NCBI RefSeq assembly: GCF_042660205.1
Contig: NZ_JBHSTQ010000010.1
Location: 1 to 64,000, forward strand
Direction: 5' to 3'
From: Sporolactobacillus kofuensis
GTDB taxonomy: Bacteria > Bacillota > Bacilli > Bacillales > Sporolactobacillaceae
Length of the DNA: 64,000 bases
Shown: one piece after another, positions 7,062 through 16,578 of the stretch
How the letters are laid out: each line of letters starts with the position of its first letter
Numbering within the stretch: position 1 is the first letter of the stretch
Position numbers and translations under genes: made by a program
The notes under the pieces: generated by a model
The model's database searches: none
Told to the model about the DNA's origin: nothing
The model's input: only the letters and a program-made list of their open reading frames with translations

Positions 7062-8363
7062 GTGATGAACCTGGTGCGATCGTTTGAAAAGCTCAATGAG
7101 GAAAAAGTATTCAAAGATCCGGTGCATCGCTACGTCCATGTGCGTGATCGGTTGATCTGGGATTTGATCGGAACTTCTGAATTTCAACGATTGAGACGGA
7201 TTCGACAGTTAGGAACGACATTCTTTACCTTTCATGGCGCAGAACACAGTCGCTTTGGACACTCACTAGGTGTTTATGAGATTGCCAGACGTATCATTGA
7301 AATTTTTAAATACAGGAATCATTGGGATGATTCGGAGACAATGGTGACGCTTTGTGCCGCATTGCTTCATGATGTCGGACACGGGCCATTCTCGCATTCA
7401 TTCGAAAAGGTATTTGGCACTGATCATGAGAAGTACACACAGGAGATTATACTTGGCGATACCGAGATTCATCGACTCCTTGACATGCAGGGCAGTGGCT
7501 TTGCAGAAAAAGTTGCCGATGTTATTGGTAAAACGTACCCTAATCGACTGGTTGTCAGTCTCATTTCGAGTCAAATTGATGCTGATCGTATGGACTATTT
7601 GCTCCGGGATGCCTATTTTACAGGTGTTAGTTATGGGCATTTTGACTTGGAACGTATATGGCGAGTAATGCGCTCTCACGGGGATCAAATTGTTTTCAAA
7701 TTGTCTGGAATGCATGCGGTTGAAGATTATATAATGAGTCGTTATCAAATGTACTGGCAGGTCTATTTCCATCCGGTGACGCGCAGTGCGGAAGTTATTC
7801 TCACACAGATTCTGCATCGAGCGAAAAGGCTTTACCAAGAAGGGTTTCATTTCAAGTATACACCGGTCCCATTGATTAAGATCTTTGAAGGAACGATGGT
7901 ACTTCGTGATTATCTCAAATTGGATGAGTCTGTGATTATGTATTTTTTTCAAGCGTGGCAGGAAGAAAACGACGCAATTCTGAGTGACTTATGTCGTCGA
8001 TTTATGAATCGGCGCCTGTTCAAATATGTTGAATTTACTCCGGAGCTTCTCTCAGCAAAGAATGATCTGATCGAAGCATTTAGCGCAGCAGGAATTGATT
8101 CGGAGTACTATTTGCAGGTCGATTCATCGTCTAATTCGCCGTATGATTTGTATCGACCGGGAAAGGAAGGTGCAAGTCAACCGATAAGGCTGTTAATGCC
8201 GGACGGACGCCTTCATGAGTTATCACGAGAGTCGGATGTTGTCGGCTCTATTACCGGCATGCGTCGAACCGACGTTAAACTCTATTATCCAAAAGATCGA
8301 GTAGTTGAGTTACCTGACCATTCATCTGCAAAAAAGAAAATAAAAGAGATTTTGGGCATCTAA
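7062..8363 (+). CDS. ywfO: HD-domain phosphohydrolase, YwfO-like
   Basis: Protein of 433 residues with an HD metal site: H in the HSRFGHSLGVYE region, HDVGHGPFSHSFE, and a downstream QIDADRMDYLLRD. This is the dNTP triphosphohydrolase-like family (YwfO in B. subtilis), thought to hydrolyse dNTPs or related nucleotides. The frame starts at GTG 7062, and ATG at 7065 is equally possible; the ribosome binding site (GATAGGA) is weak. It is followed 71 bases later by ywgA, the same neighbour as in B. subtilis, which supports the assignment. Confidence 0.85.
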   Translation: MMNLVRSFEKLNEEKVFKDPVHRYVHVRDRLIWDLIGTSEFQRLRRIRQLGTTFFTFHGAEHSRFGHSLGVYEIARRIIEIFKYRNHWDDSETMVTLCAALLHDVGHGPFSHSFEKVFGTDHEKYTQEIILGDTEIHRLLDMQGSGFAEKVADVIGKTYPNRLVVSLISSQIDADRMDYLLRDAYFTGVSYGHFDLERIWRVMRSHGDQIVFKLSGMHAVEDYIMSRYQMYWQVYFHPVTRSAEVILTQILHRAKRLYQEGFHFKYTPVPLIKIFEGTMVLRDYLKLDESVIMYFFQAWQEENDAILSDLCRRFMNRRLFKYVEFTPELLSAKNDLIEAFSAAGIDSEYYLQVDSSSNSPYDLYRPGKEGASQPIRLLMPDGRLHELSRESDVVGSITGMRRTDVKLYYPKDRVVELPDHSSAKKKIKEILGI

Positions 8364-8434
8364 GGAAAATGTAAAAAAGATAAGGAAATGCTTTGAAAAA
8401 GAGATAATGAGCGATACATGGGGGAACAAGATAC

Positions 8435-8953
8435 ATGTTGGAAGATCACGCTAAAATTGCATCTCTAATTCGTCAAGCCGGTGAAATCTCAGGGGGCAAG
8501 AAGCTTCAGAGAATCGTCTACATACTTCAGAAACTGGGCTATCCTTTTAAACAAATCTTTCATTTTCATTTCTCCGGTCCTTACTCAGAAGAACTTTCGG
8601 TTCAGCTTGAAGAGTTATGTGATTTCGGGTTTTTGGTCGAAACGAGAGAAGAAAAAGGCGAAGAGGAACGATTTCGATATCGACTCTCAGAAGCGGGAGA
8701 AGGCTTTCTTTCGCATTATAAAAACGTATTACCAGACATGAAAAATCTTACGCAAAAGTTGATTGACCAGAACGCTCAGTTTCTTGAATGTGTAGCTTTG
8801 TTGCTCTATTTTGATCACTTGCCGCACCGTGAAGCAATCGAGAAGATTAAATCGATTGAACAAAAGCCAATAGGTTCAGACCTTGACTGTGCTACGCTGT
8901 TTATTGAGGAAATTCGAATCCTTCGATCGATTGACTACCCGGTTATTCGATGA
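8435..8953 (+). CDS. ywgA: YwgA family protein
   Basis: Protein of 172 residues of a conserved Bacillales family without known function. The start of the protein (LEDHAKIASLIRQAGEI.GGKKLQRIVYIL) and the FHFSGPYSEELSVQLEELCDFGFL stretch match YwgA. The pattern GGKKLQKIVYILQ...GYPYSEEL resembles the antitoxin/SocA-like (Panacea) fold, an inference only. ATG at 8435 is preceded by GGGGAACAAG. It sits downstream of ywfO, likely in one transcript, and a terminator follows at 9026. Confidence 0.8.
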   Translation: MLEDHAKIASLIRQAGEISGGKKLQRIVYILQKLGYPFKQIFHFHFSGPYSEELSVQLEELCDFGFLVETREEKGEEERFRYRLSEAGEGFLSHYKNVLPDMKNLTQKLIDQNAQFLECVALLLYFDHLPHREAIEKIKSIEQKPIGSDLDCATLFIEEIRILRSIDYPVIR

Positions 8954-9025
8954 TCTGTTGACTGCTCTGTCCAATCGAACATAGGGTAAGTAGCATTAGA
9001 TGAATGAATTGATATAGAACGAGAA

Positions 9026-9053
9026 AAACGGATGGCGTTTCGCCATCCGTTTA
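9026..9053. terminator. Bidirectional terminator between ywgA and the PC4-like gene
   Basis: AAACGGATGGCG and CGCCATCCGTTT form a 12-bp stem with a three-base loop; A-tract before and T-rich after on each strand. It overlaps the stop codon of the minus-strand gene ending at 9051. Confidence 0.8.
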
Positions 9054-9278
9054 TTCTAGTTCTTCAAGTTGATTTAATAGTACCTTCAAAGCCTTAAGAT
9101 CATCAAGGCTGAGCGTGAGCCCTTTTCCCATTTTTTCACCGTCCGGTGCCCAGTCGCGTAGGTCGTATTTTGGCGCCCGCCCATTCCAACGAATGATGTT
9201 CAACTGCTTTGTCCAACCACTTGATGATTCTGTCAACGTCCCGATCTTTTTCACTAGCTCAAATTGAATAGTGCTCAT
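9051..9278 (-). CDS. YdbC-like PC4/p15 single-strand DNA-binding family protein
   Basis: Small protein of 75 residues. The start is ATG at 9278 with GGGAAGGTG upstream; a longer frame to 9326 has no ribosome binding site. The stretch LNIIRWNGRAPKYDLRDWAP followed by KMGKGLTLSLDDLKALKVLL is the hallmark of the bacterial YdbC family, whose fold is that of the eukaryotic transcription coactivator PC4 and which binds single-stranded nucleic acid. It is probably transcribed with the preceding minus-strand gene (45 bases apart). Confidence 0.75.
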   Translation of the reverse strand: MSTIQFELVKKIGTLTESSSGWTKQLNIIRWNGRAPKYDLRDWAPDGEKMGKGLTLSLDDLKALKVLLNQLEELE

Positions 9279-9322
9279 TGTATACACCTTCCCTGTTTGA
9301 AAGAAAAAATGGAAACGGAGAT

Positions 9323-9553
9323 TCACATCAGAATAAAATGTTCATGAAACCAAGAGTCACCGCTAAGAATTTCGCGGTTGTCGGCAATAATATGCGGTTC
9401 GCCTTCTTCATCTTGTGTGACGAGGTGACCTTCCTTATCCTGTCCTGCTATATAGAAATTGTTCACCTTGAAAAGTAATCGCTCTTCCAATAAGTCAAGA
9501 GGCCCTTCGACGGTCTCTCCATATACATTTTTAATGCATCTTACCAAGATCAT
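9323..9553 (-). CDS. Small conserved-looking protein, function unknown
   Basis: The frame gives 76 residues from ATG 9553, placed 11 bases after GGAGG; an upstream ATG at 9598 lacks a site. The sequence is acidic (pI low) with two parts: VRCIKNVYGETVEGPLDLLEE, then an alternating hydrophobic/charged segment around FYIAGQDKEGHLVTQDEEGE, which suggests a beta-hairpin protein. No membrane segment or cysteine pair. Not recognised. It precedes the PC4-like gene on the same strand and likely shares its transcript. Confidence 0.6.
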   Translation of the reverse strand: MILVRCIKNVYGETVEGPLDLLEERLLFKVNNFYIAGQDKEGHLVTQDEEGEPHIIADNREILSGDSWFHEHFILM

Positions 9554-9605
9554 GCGTCTCAAATCCTCCAAGGGCAGCCTGCATTTGCCCAATATCAAGA
9601 AAATG

Positions 9606-9637
9606 GCGCCACAGTATGAACTGGCGCGAGGCTTTTT
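9606..9637. terminator. Hairpin between gshA and the small minus-strand genes
   Basis: GCGCCA (9606-9611) pairs with TGGCGC (9622-9627). On the plus strand a T5 run follows after GAGGC; on the minus strand ATTTTCTT follows. It could end the gshA transcript (minus), but the T-tract is imperfect. Confidence 0.4.
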
Positions 9638-9731
9638 CCATTCAATTGGACATTACTCTCCTTAGAATAAGCGTTGTTAGGCCTTTTGGCAATGGTCACA
9701 ATGGTGCCCAGTTCTAATAGAGTTTGCTGAA

Positions 9732-10916
9732 CTAGTAGGTAAAATGGCTGGAATTCTCATGGGCATGCTTCATGCGCACCGCCCATTTCATTGCTACATT
9801 AGGGTCTGTCTCTAATTGTCTTCGGATTTGCTCTGCATAACCTTTGGAAGGGTTTCTCCAGCGCAAAAGAGCTTCATCCAGAGCTTGTGTATAGCAAGCC
9901 GGAAATGTCTGCTGTTTCAGGAAACTTTGCAACGCGTGAAACATCTCATCCATTCTCTTTGAAAAAGAAGGAGAGACATAGAGCATTGTTGCCTCATTGG
10001 ATAATAGTGTTGCTTCCTTCTGTTTTTCAAGGGTAAACACTGAATGCTCATTCTGTGCACACCAAAGTAGGTACAAATGCATCAAGTAGAGATCATTTGG
10101 ATTAATGCCCTCATCAAAAAGCGGATTAAGATCCGAAATTCGTAATTCTACACGGCTTGCTTCCGGCGCATGCGTGAGGTCTTCATATCCTTTTCCTTTA
10201 ATGCGGACGAGCTGATAAAGTTCCCGTGGACTTTCAATCACACCTTGATTGACGTACGTTTGGAGTGAAGCAATGTAGGCTTCAGGACTTGAATAATCCG
10301 GATAGACCGGAACTGTATTTTGATAGCCATGACTACTTAATCTGACAGAGCGGTAGTGAATGCCTTGCACGACTTTAGGACTCGCAGACAGTAAATACAT
10401 CAGGAAATAACGGTAACGAGACGCATTAGCAACAAGATTAAGATAAAATAAGTTCCGTTCTTTATTCGATATAAGACCGCTTTTTTCCACTGAAAAATTA
10501 AAATGTATGCCACAATAAAGTTGTTTCGTTCTGCCGTATTTTTTCGATAAATAAATGCGATAGTCTGTCTTCTCTTTTCCTTCTAAACCAAAATCAGCGA
10601 TTGGAATTTGATCATCAGGAGGAAGTTGATCAGGTGGACTGCTAAGCGGCCAAAGCAGTTCAGGTTTAATTCCTGAATAAATTACTTTTGTCAGTCGTTT
10701 TTCATGTGCCAGCATTTCGTGAATTGATGAAGCCACCGGGGTTACAAGTTCCAATTGACTTTCCGAAAAATCGGTTGTTATTTCAGAATTGGTGTGTTTG
10801 TTGCCGAATGCCTGAGGATGCGGCGTCAATGCTAATGTTCCATCGGCATTGATTCTTAAATTTTCCCGTTCCAGACCGAACTTTCCATGTACAGAAAGGG
10901 GCTTTTTGCTAAGCAT
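9732..10916 (-). CDS. gshA: Glutamate-cysteine ligase, stand-alone domain
   Basis: The protein of 394 residues carries the N-terminal glutamate-cysteine ligase signature: FGLERENLRI, NSEITTDFSESQLELVTP, LWPLSSPP, and later VELRISDLNPLFDEG. The enzyme joins glutamate and cysteine with ATP to give gamma-glutamylcysteine, the first step of glutathione synthesis. ATG at 10916 is chosen because GCGAGGAA lies just upstream; the ATG at 10931 has none. Gram-positive bacteria often carry a fused GshAB (about 750 residues with an ATP-grasp domain); here the frame ends normally after the ligase domain and no ATP-grasp gene adjoins. Either glutathione synthetase lies elsewhere or gamma-glutamylcysteine is the end product. 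Confidence 0.85.
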   Translation of the reverse strand: MLSKKPLSVHGKFGLERENLRINADGTLALTPHPQAFGNKHTNSEITTDFSESQLELVTPVASSIHEMLAHEKRLTKVIYSGIKPELLWPLSSPPDQLPPDDQIPIADFGLEGKEKTDYRIYLSKKYGRTKQLYCGIHFNFSVEKSGLISNKERNLFYLNLVANASRYRYFLMYLLSASPKVVQGIHYRSVRLSSHGYQNTVPVYPDYSSPEAYIASLQTYVNQGVIESPRELYQLVRIKGKGYEDLTHAPEASRVELRISDLNPLFDEGINPNDLYLMHLYLLWCAQNEHSVFTLEKQKEATLLSNEATMLYVSPSFSKRMDEMFHALQSFLKQQTFPACYTQALDEALLRWRNPSKGYAEQIRRQLETDPNVAMKWAVRMKHAHENSSHFTY

Positions 10917-11175
10917 AGCGGTTCCTCGCATTCTTTAAGGACTAAATAGAGGTTCACAATATCATTACCTCTGAGTCTATATGATCATCGGATTTGATTC
11001 AATTAATTTAATCTTTAAATGCGCATAGGCTCAGTTATTCTTGGTAAGGGCGGTATAGAAAGTATGATTAATGGAAAGCTGTCAATGGATCTTCGAAAGG
11101 CAAAAGAGCGTGAATGGTTTACGTATGATAAAATAGTTACAGTGCGATGAATCACTTGCTGAAAGGGTGAATGCG

Positions 11176-11697
11176 TTGGATATTTTTCATCAGGATGGAA
11201 AAAAATCAGGATTTAATATAATAAAAGGGGATTCTACGAAAGGACACGGAGGATTTGGTGCCGGTTTGATTAATTTAGACAACATGTCCCCTGTCATTAT
11301 TGATGTAGAAGCTGGGACAGCGGAAGTGGATATGGGTGCACTTCACGCACGAAGCGCTATTGAACGTCGGATTCGTTTTTCCACGGATAAAGCAGATCTT
11401 CAGGGTGGCGGCAAGAAATACTGGCTTGTCTGGGTAAATACGGAAGTAACAAAAGAGGGGCCTCGCTACTCAGGAGCTGCTGCTGCGGAAATGATCATTC
11501 ATCGCGAAATCAAGCGTGGTTATAAGGTACTTGCCGATCATGTGAACAAAATGGATAAAGCGTTAAAAGGGCATGTCGTTCTGGATGAAATGGATGCGGG
11601 GTCCAAAAAAGTGCTGCGTGATTTTCTGAAAAGCGTTGCCCCTGGTCAATGGGAAATGGCAAATCCTGAATTAAAGGCACAGTTGGAAATCAATTAA
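11176..11697 (+). CDS. ywhD: YwhD family protein
   Basis: Conserved Bacillales protein of unknown function, 173 residues from TTG 11176 (an in-frame GTG at 11167 adds three residues). TTG is preferred because GAAAGGG lies 9 bases upstream and the product then begins MDIFHQDGKKSGFNIIKGDS, close to known YwhD proteins. The GGFGAGLINLDNMSPV and GALHARSAIE stretches are typical. No catalytic motif recognised, no membrane segment. It sits convergent to pbpG, as in B. subtilis, with a shared terminator between. Confidence 0.85.
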   Translation: MDIFHQDGKKSGFNIIKGDSTKGHGGFGAGLINLDNMSPVIIDVEAGTAEVDMGALHARSAIERRIRFSTDKADLQGGGKKYWLVWVNTEVTKEGPRYSGAAAAEMIIHREIKRGYKVLADHVNKMDKALKGHVVLDEMDAGSKKVLRDFLKSVAPGQWEMANPELKAQLEIN

Positions 11698-11761
11698 TAC
11701 GTGATTTCATATCCGGAGGTATAGGATCTTCTCCATATTGAGATATTGATTTGAATGTAAA

Positions 11762-11805
11762 AAAACGACCGAATTCCTTTATCTGCAAGGGATTCGGTCG
11801 TTTTT
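11762..11805. terminator. Bidirectional terminator between ywhD and pbpG
   Basis: AAAACGACCGAATTCC and GGGATTCGGTCGTTTT form a long stem around an 11-base loop, T-tract on both strands. It serves the two convergent genes. Confidence 0.9.
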
Positions 11806-11809
11806 CAAT

Positions 11810-13858
11810 TTATTTCCACCAGTGAAAGAGACGATTGAACAGTGAATGATGTGTTTTCTTCTCTGTTGAATGATTCAAGGACTTTTTGTTTATTTCTTCG
11901 CAATAGACTGTGGGTTCGGTACCTTTGACAAAATAGGTTGGTCGTCCAACACAACCTTTACTTGCCAGTAAACCGCTTTTCGGATCAATACGGACACGAA
12001 CCACTCCGTCCGGAGGATGAAACCGATTCTTCGGTGTACCTTTGAGTGCATCTTCGAAAAAGTGACTCCAAATAGTTTTGGCATAGCCGGTATCCGGGGA
12101 GGTGTTAATGGTTTCCCCTTTGTCGTAGCCTACCCAAACTGCAGCAACCAGATCCGGCGTGAATCCTGCCATCCAGCTGTCGGAAGACGTGGAACCGGTT
12201 TTGGCAGCTACTTTATGAGAGAGTGTGCGGGCAACCGGACTGCCGGTGACTTTCGTATAGCCATTTAATCGCTTGTCAAAAATGCCGGTCATCATCTGCG
12301 ACAAAACGAATGATGTCTGGCGATTGAGCACTTGCTTTCTTTGAGGGTTCCATTCATAAAGTGTGCGGCCCTTGTCATCTTCTACTCGGGTGATTAATTC
12401 TGGTTTAATGCGTGCACCCTCATTTGCGAACGTGGCATAGCCGCGAGCAAGTTCCAAGACACTCACTGGCTTTGATCCAAGAGCAAGTGATGGGATTGGT
12501 GCCAGCGCACTGGTGATTCCGGAACGATGTGCGGCGTTCACAAGTTCTTCCATGCCAATGGCCAGATGAGTCTTTACTGCGAATATGTTGTCAGAGAGTG
12601 CAAGTGCTTGTTCCATTGTGATTGGCTTATTTGCATAATATCCACCAAAGTTATGTGGCGAATAATCAGAATGTCCATGGTCAAATGAAAATGAGGTAGG
12701 CACGCTTTTGAGTCGGGTTGCTGGCGTAAATCCGTTGCGCAATGCTGCATAATAGAGAAAGGGTTTGAATGCAGATCCAGGCGCGCGTTTTGCATGAGTC
12801 GCACGATTAAAGGGACTGGTTTGATAGTCTCGCCCCCCGACCATTGCAACAACACCACCATTTTTGGGATCTAAAGCAATAAGCGCAGTTTGTATGTTTG
12901 AATAGGCCGGGATCGTATGTTTTACCCAATACTCCGCCATATTCTGAGTCTCAGAATCAAGGGTTGTATAGACTTTGAGTCCACCAGATGCTAATGCTTT
13001 TTGACTAATATGTAGTTTCTCTGTGAGTTCATGCCGGACTGCATCTTGAAAGTAGGGCGCTTTTTTCACAGTGTTTTTTTCAGGATGTGCCAATTGAAGT
13101 GGCGCATTATAGGCGATTTTTGCACGTTTCTTTGTTAAAAATCCGCTTTTAACCATCGTATTTAGAACAATTTTTTGACGCATTTTCGCTTCGTTATAAT
13201 GGAGAAAAGGCGAATAGAGACTTGGACCATTCGGAATTCCGGCAAGCATGCTGGACTGTGCGAGTGTCAAATCCTTAGCCTTCTCGTTAAAGTACACATG
13301 CGCAGCTGATTCGCTTCCATAAGCGCCATGTCCGTAATAAATTGTATTCAAATAGCCTTCTAAAATTTCTTTCTTCGATTCATTCATTTCAAGTCGCATG
13401 GTATAGAACATTTCAGAAAATTTACGTAGCCAAGTCTTATCGTTGGATAAAAATAAATTTTTGGCATATTGCATGGTAATTGTACTTGCACCTTGAGCCT
13501 TTGTTAAGCTACGCATGTCAATAAATGCTGATTGAGCAATACGACGAAAATCAAAACCATGGTGCTGAAAGAAGCGACGATCTTCAACGGCAAGTGTCGC
13601 GAGTTTGATTGAAGGTGCCATTTTTTCAATGTCTGTCCATCGTCTGTTTGTCGTGTCCCATTTACCGATGTACTGGTCATGTTGATCATAAAAGATAGCA
13701 GGACGGGAAGAAGGAATGTCCATTGGTCCGGCAATCTTCGCCGAAAGCAACAGGATAACGAGGCCGAGCAGCAACGTTATGGGTAGGCATGCTAAGGATA
13801 AAAGTGCCCATCGGATAAAGCGGTTTCCCCTTTTTCGGATTCTCATGTGACTTAGCAT
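11810..13858 (-). CDS. pbpG: Class A penicillin-binding protein (PBP1A/2D family)
   Basis: Bifunctional peptidoglycan synthase of 682 residues, anchored by one N-terminal membrane segment (about residues 12-38). The GT51 glycosyltransferase domain holds VEDRRFFQHHGFDFRRIAQ and the GASTITMQYAKNLFL block. The transpeptidase domain has the active serine in GSAFK, the SDN motif and KTGSTSSD. ATG at 13858 is chosen because GAGGAGG lies nine bases upstream. Position beside ywhD matches B. subtilis pbpG (ywhE), a sporulation-specific PBP made in the forespore; the sporulation role is inferred from synteny. No forespore promoter could be assigned with confidence in 13859-13990. Confidence 0.9.
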   Translation of the reverse strand: MLSHMRIRKRGNRFIRWALLSLACLPITLLLGLVILLLSAKIAGPMDIPSSRPAIFYDQHDQYIGKWDTTNRRWTDIEKMAPSIKLATLAVEDRRFFQHHGFDFRRIAQSAFIDMRSLTKAQGASTITMQYAKNLFLSNDKTWLRKFSEMFYTMRLEMNESKKEILEGYLNTIYYGHGAYGSESAAHVYFNEKAKDLTLAQSSMLAGIPNGPSLYSPFLHYNEAKMRQKIVLNTMVKSGFLTKKRAKIAYNAPLQLAHPEKNTVKKAPYFQDAVRHELTEKLHISQKALASGGLKVYTTLDSETQNMAEYWVKHTIPAYSNIQTALIALDPKNGGVVAMVGGRDYQTSPFNRATHAKRAPGSAFKPFLYYAALRNGFTPATRLKSVPTSFSFDHGHSDYSPHNFGGYYANKPITMEQALALSDNIFAVKTHLAIGMEELVNAAHRSGITSALAPIPSLALGSKPVSVLELARGYATFANEGARIKPELITRVEDDKGRTLYEWNPQRKQVLNRQTSFVLSQMMTGIFDKRLNGYTKVTGSPVARTLSHKVAAKTGSTSSDSWMAGFTPDLVAAVWVGYDKGETINTSPDTGYAKTIWSHFFEDALKGTPKNRFHPPDGVVRVRIDPKSGLLASKGCVGRPTYFVKGTEPTVYCEEINKKSLNHSTEKKTHHSLFNRLFHWWK

Positions 13859-14116
13859 CGATCTGAACCTCCTCGATCCGAAAAAAAGACGAACGGAATT
13901 AGAACAATCTGTTTTACTTTTTTGAAAAACGTAGACAAATTTAGTGGAAAAAAGCATTACAGTTTAGTTTCGGGTGAATAAAAGTTCGTCTCATCAAGTT
14001 TTCTTTACCATTATGGATGAAGCGGCTATATTTTAAACATGAAGGGGAATAAAGGAAAATTCAGGTATAAATATAAGAAAATAATAGAATCCTAGGAAAA
14101 AATACCGATCTTAACC

Positions 14117-14145
14117 TTGCCCAGATAAAGTCAATATTTTATAGT
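14117..14145 (+). promoter_or_regulatory. Promoter of ywiB-argS
   Basis: TTGCCC (14117-14122), 17 bases, TATAGT (14140-14145); the predicted start is about 35 bases before the ywiB start codon. The rest of the 13859-14188 gap is AT-rich and holds nothing else I can name. Confidence 0.6.
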
Positions 14146-14188
14146 AATATAAGTGTGAATATTTGCGGTCATGAAGGAAGGCGGCTGA

Positions 14189-14623
14189 ATGAAGACGCGT
14201 GATGCCGAAATCGTTTTTACAAGTAGGATCGACAGCAATGAACAGCAACCGGGACAACTACAAAAAACGACGGCAAGATTAAATGGACGAATTGGCAAGA
14301 GCGCATCAAGCCTGTACCTGACTTATAATGATCGAATTGCTGAAGGTTATGCCGACTACACCATTAGAATTAGCGGACAAGAAGCATTGATCTTGCGTAA
14401 AGGTGCGATGCCGATGAGGCAACCTTTACGACTGGGTATATCAATGGATGGAACCTATGAAACGGCGTATGGGGTTTTGAGTACGACGGCAACTGCTGAG
14501 AAAATTGAAACGGTATTTGATTCTTCGACGCGTGCAGGTTCGGTTCGGCTTGTCTATGCATTGACCATGCAAGGTCAGAGTACGGGCATATGTACACTGG
14601 ATTATCACTACAGGTTAAAATAA
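14189..14623 (+). CDS. ywiB: YwiB, DUF1934 beta-barrel protein
   Basis: The 144 residues show the alternating strands of the calycin-like DUF1934 fold, with the family features YLTYNDRI, GYADYTIRISGQEALILRKGAMPMRQ and the closing TGICTLDYHYRLK. Function unknown in all members. The start follows GAAGGAAGGCGGCTGA. It lies 87 bases upstream of argS in the same orientation, the arrangement of B. subtilis, and probably shares its promoter. Confidence 0.85.
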   Translation: MKTRDAEIVFTSRIDSNEQQPGQLQKTTARLNGRIGKSASSLYLTYNDRIAEGYADYTIRISGQEALILRKGAMPMRQPLRLGISMDGTYETAYGVLSTTATAEKIETVFDSSTRAGSVRLVYALTMQGQSTGICTLDYHYRLK

Positions 14624-14710
14624 AAGGAACGGATAGGCACCATTTTCGTGGTCTGTGAATAGACGCATAAGAGTGGAACATAAAGCCGCTGATTTTTTGG
14701 AGGGTATATT

Positions 14711-16381
14711 ATGACGATTGTTGAACAGGTCAAGAATCAATTAAAAGAAGAAATAATAAATGCAGTGATCAAAGCAGGACTTGCGGAGGCTGAAGAAGTA
14801 CCGGATGTTGTCCTTGAAGTGCCGAAGGATAAAGCACATGGCGATTTTGCCACGAATATGGCCATGCAGCTCGCTCGGATCGCAAGAAAGGCACCGAGAA
14901 AAATCGCAGAAGAGTTGACCGGTAATTTTGATAAAGAGAAAGGGCATATCCGCAAGATCGAAATTGCAGGTCCTGGATTTATTAATTTCTTCCTTGATAA
15001 CCGCTATTTGACAGACCTCATCCCGGCAATTATTGAAGCTGGCGATCAGTATGGTGCTTCGAAGAGTGGAGCAGGAAAAAAGGTTCTTGTTGAATTTGTT
15101 TCTGCGAATCCGACGGGCAGCTTACATTTAGGGCATGGACGCGGTGCGGCGGTTGGCGATGCACTGTGCAAATTGTTGAGCAAAGCGGGTTATCAAGCGG
15201 TTCCGGAATACTATATTAATGACGGCGGGAATCAAATCACGAATTTGGCGGTATCCATTGAAGCCAGGTACTTGCAGGCACTAGGTCAAGATGCCGACAT
15301 TCCCGAAAATGGTTATCACGGAAAAGATATTATTGAACTGGCGAAGCGTTTGGTCGAAGAATACGGAGATGCATTGGCGAAAAAAGCGAAAGAAGAACGG
15401 ATCCGATTCTTCCGCAACTTTGGTGTGGAACATCTCATGAGCGGCATTAAGAAAGATTTAGCTGATTTCCGTGTACATTTTGATCAATGGTTTTCAGAAC
15501 GTTCTTTGTATGAAGAACACAAGGTTGAGGAAGCTCTTGATTTCTTGAAAAATAAAGGGGAAACCTATGAAAAAGACGGTGCTTTGTGGCTGCAAACCAC
15601 TAAATATGGTGACGACAAGGACCGTGTATTGGTAAAATCCGACGGCAGTTATACTTATTTCATGCCTGATATCGCTTATCACAAAAATAAGCTTGATCGC
15701 GGATTTGAACAGCTGATTGATGTATTTGGTGCGGATCATCATGGCTATGTTCCTCGATTGAAAGCGGCAATCCAATCCTTAGGCTACAATCCGGATCAAT
15801 TAACTGTCCAGATCATTCAGCTCGTAAATCTTTTCAAAAATGGCGAAAAATTTAAGATGAGCAAACGTACCGGGAAAGCCGTGACCATGCGTGAATTGAT
15901 GGAAGATGTCGGTGTTGATGCTGCACGCTATTTCTTCGCCATGCGCAGTTCGGATAGTCATCTTGACTTTGATTTGGATCTTGCCCTATCACATTCAAAT
16001 GAGAACCCGGTTTACTATGTTCAATATGCTTATGCGCGCATCAGCAGTATGCTCAAACGTGCAGAACAATTCGAACAAGGGAACGTTGCTGAACTCGATT
16101 TAAGCTTACTCTCTGGTGAAAAGGAAATTGACCTATTAAAGAAGTTAGGTGATTTTCCAGCTGTTGTTTCCGATAGCGCAGCAAAGTTGGCAATTCAACA
16201 TATTCCTGCTTACCTGTTCGACTTAGCGTCATGCCTGCATAGTTTCTATAATGCGGAAAAAGTACTAGACGAGCGTAATCTCGAACTCAGCAAGGCGAGA
16301 GTAGCGTTGATGAAAGCTGTGCGTATCACATTAAAGAACGGTATGGAGCTTATTGGTGTCCATGCACCGGAGCAGATGTAA
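14711..16381 (+). CDS. argS: Arginyl-tRNA synthetase
   Basis: Class I aminoacyl-tRNA synthetase of 556 residues. An N-terminal Add-1 tRNA-recognition domain (about 1-110) is followed by the catalytic core with the HIGH-type HLGHGRG after SANPTGSL (about residue 135) and a KMSKR loop at about 380. The DALR anticodon-binding domain occupies the last 120 residues. ATG follows GGAGGG. Full length for the family. No T-box is visible in the leader, so control is probably simple. A terminator follows at once. Confidence 0.97.
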   Translation: MTIVEQVKNQLKEEIINAVIKAGLAEAEEVPDVVLEVPKDKAHGDFATNMAMQLARIARKAPRKIAEELTGNFDKEKGHIRKIEIAGPGFINFFLDNRYLTDLIPAIIEAGDQYGASKSGAGKKVLVEFVSANPTGSLHLGHGRGAAVGDALCKLLSKAGYQAVPEYYINDGGNQITNLAVSIEARYLQALGQDADIPENGYHGKDIIELAKRLVEEYGDALAKKAKEERIRFFRNFGVEHLMSGIKKDLADFRVHFDQWFSERSLYEEHKVEEALDFLKNKGETYEKDGALWLQTTKYGDDKDRVLVKSDGSYTYFMPDIAYHKNKLDRGFEQLIDVFGADHHGYVPRLKAAIQSLGYNPDQLTVQIIQLVNLFKNGEKFKMSKRTGKAVTMRELMEDVGVDAARYFFAMRSSDSHLDFDLDLALSHSNENPVYYVQYAYARISSMLKRAEQFEQGNVAELDLSLLSGEKEIDLLKKLGDFPAVVSDSAAKLAIQHIPAYLFDLASCLHSFYNAEKVLDERNLELSKARVALMKAVRITLKNGMELIGVHAPEQM

Positions 16382-16400
16382 AAGGATTAAATAAGAAGTA

Positions 16401-16433
16401 AAAAACAGCCTCCAATTGCGGAGGCTGTTTTTT
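16401..16433 (+). terminator. Intrinsic terminator of argS
   Basis: AAAAACAGCCTCC and GGAGGCTGTTTTTT form a 12-bp stem around a short loop, 20 bases after the stop. The following 145 bases up to the convergent cardiolipin synthase gene contain nothing recognisable. Confidence 0.9.
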
Positions 16434-16578
16434 AACGAAAAGAAAGGATAAAACTTTTTGTTTAAAATTGCACCAAGATGTGCGACGTCTTCGGCAATTA
16501 ATCGATCGAAACGCAATTCATACCCAATAAAGATTCAGTGGTATTGCCCAGTTGTCTTACGTGCAGATGCAATTTATC

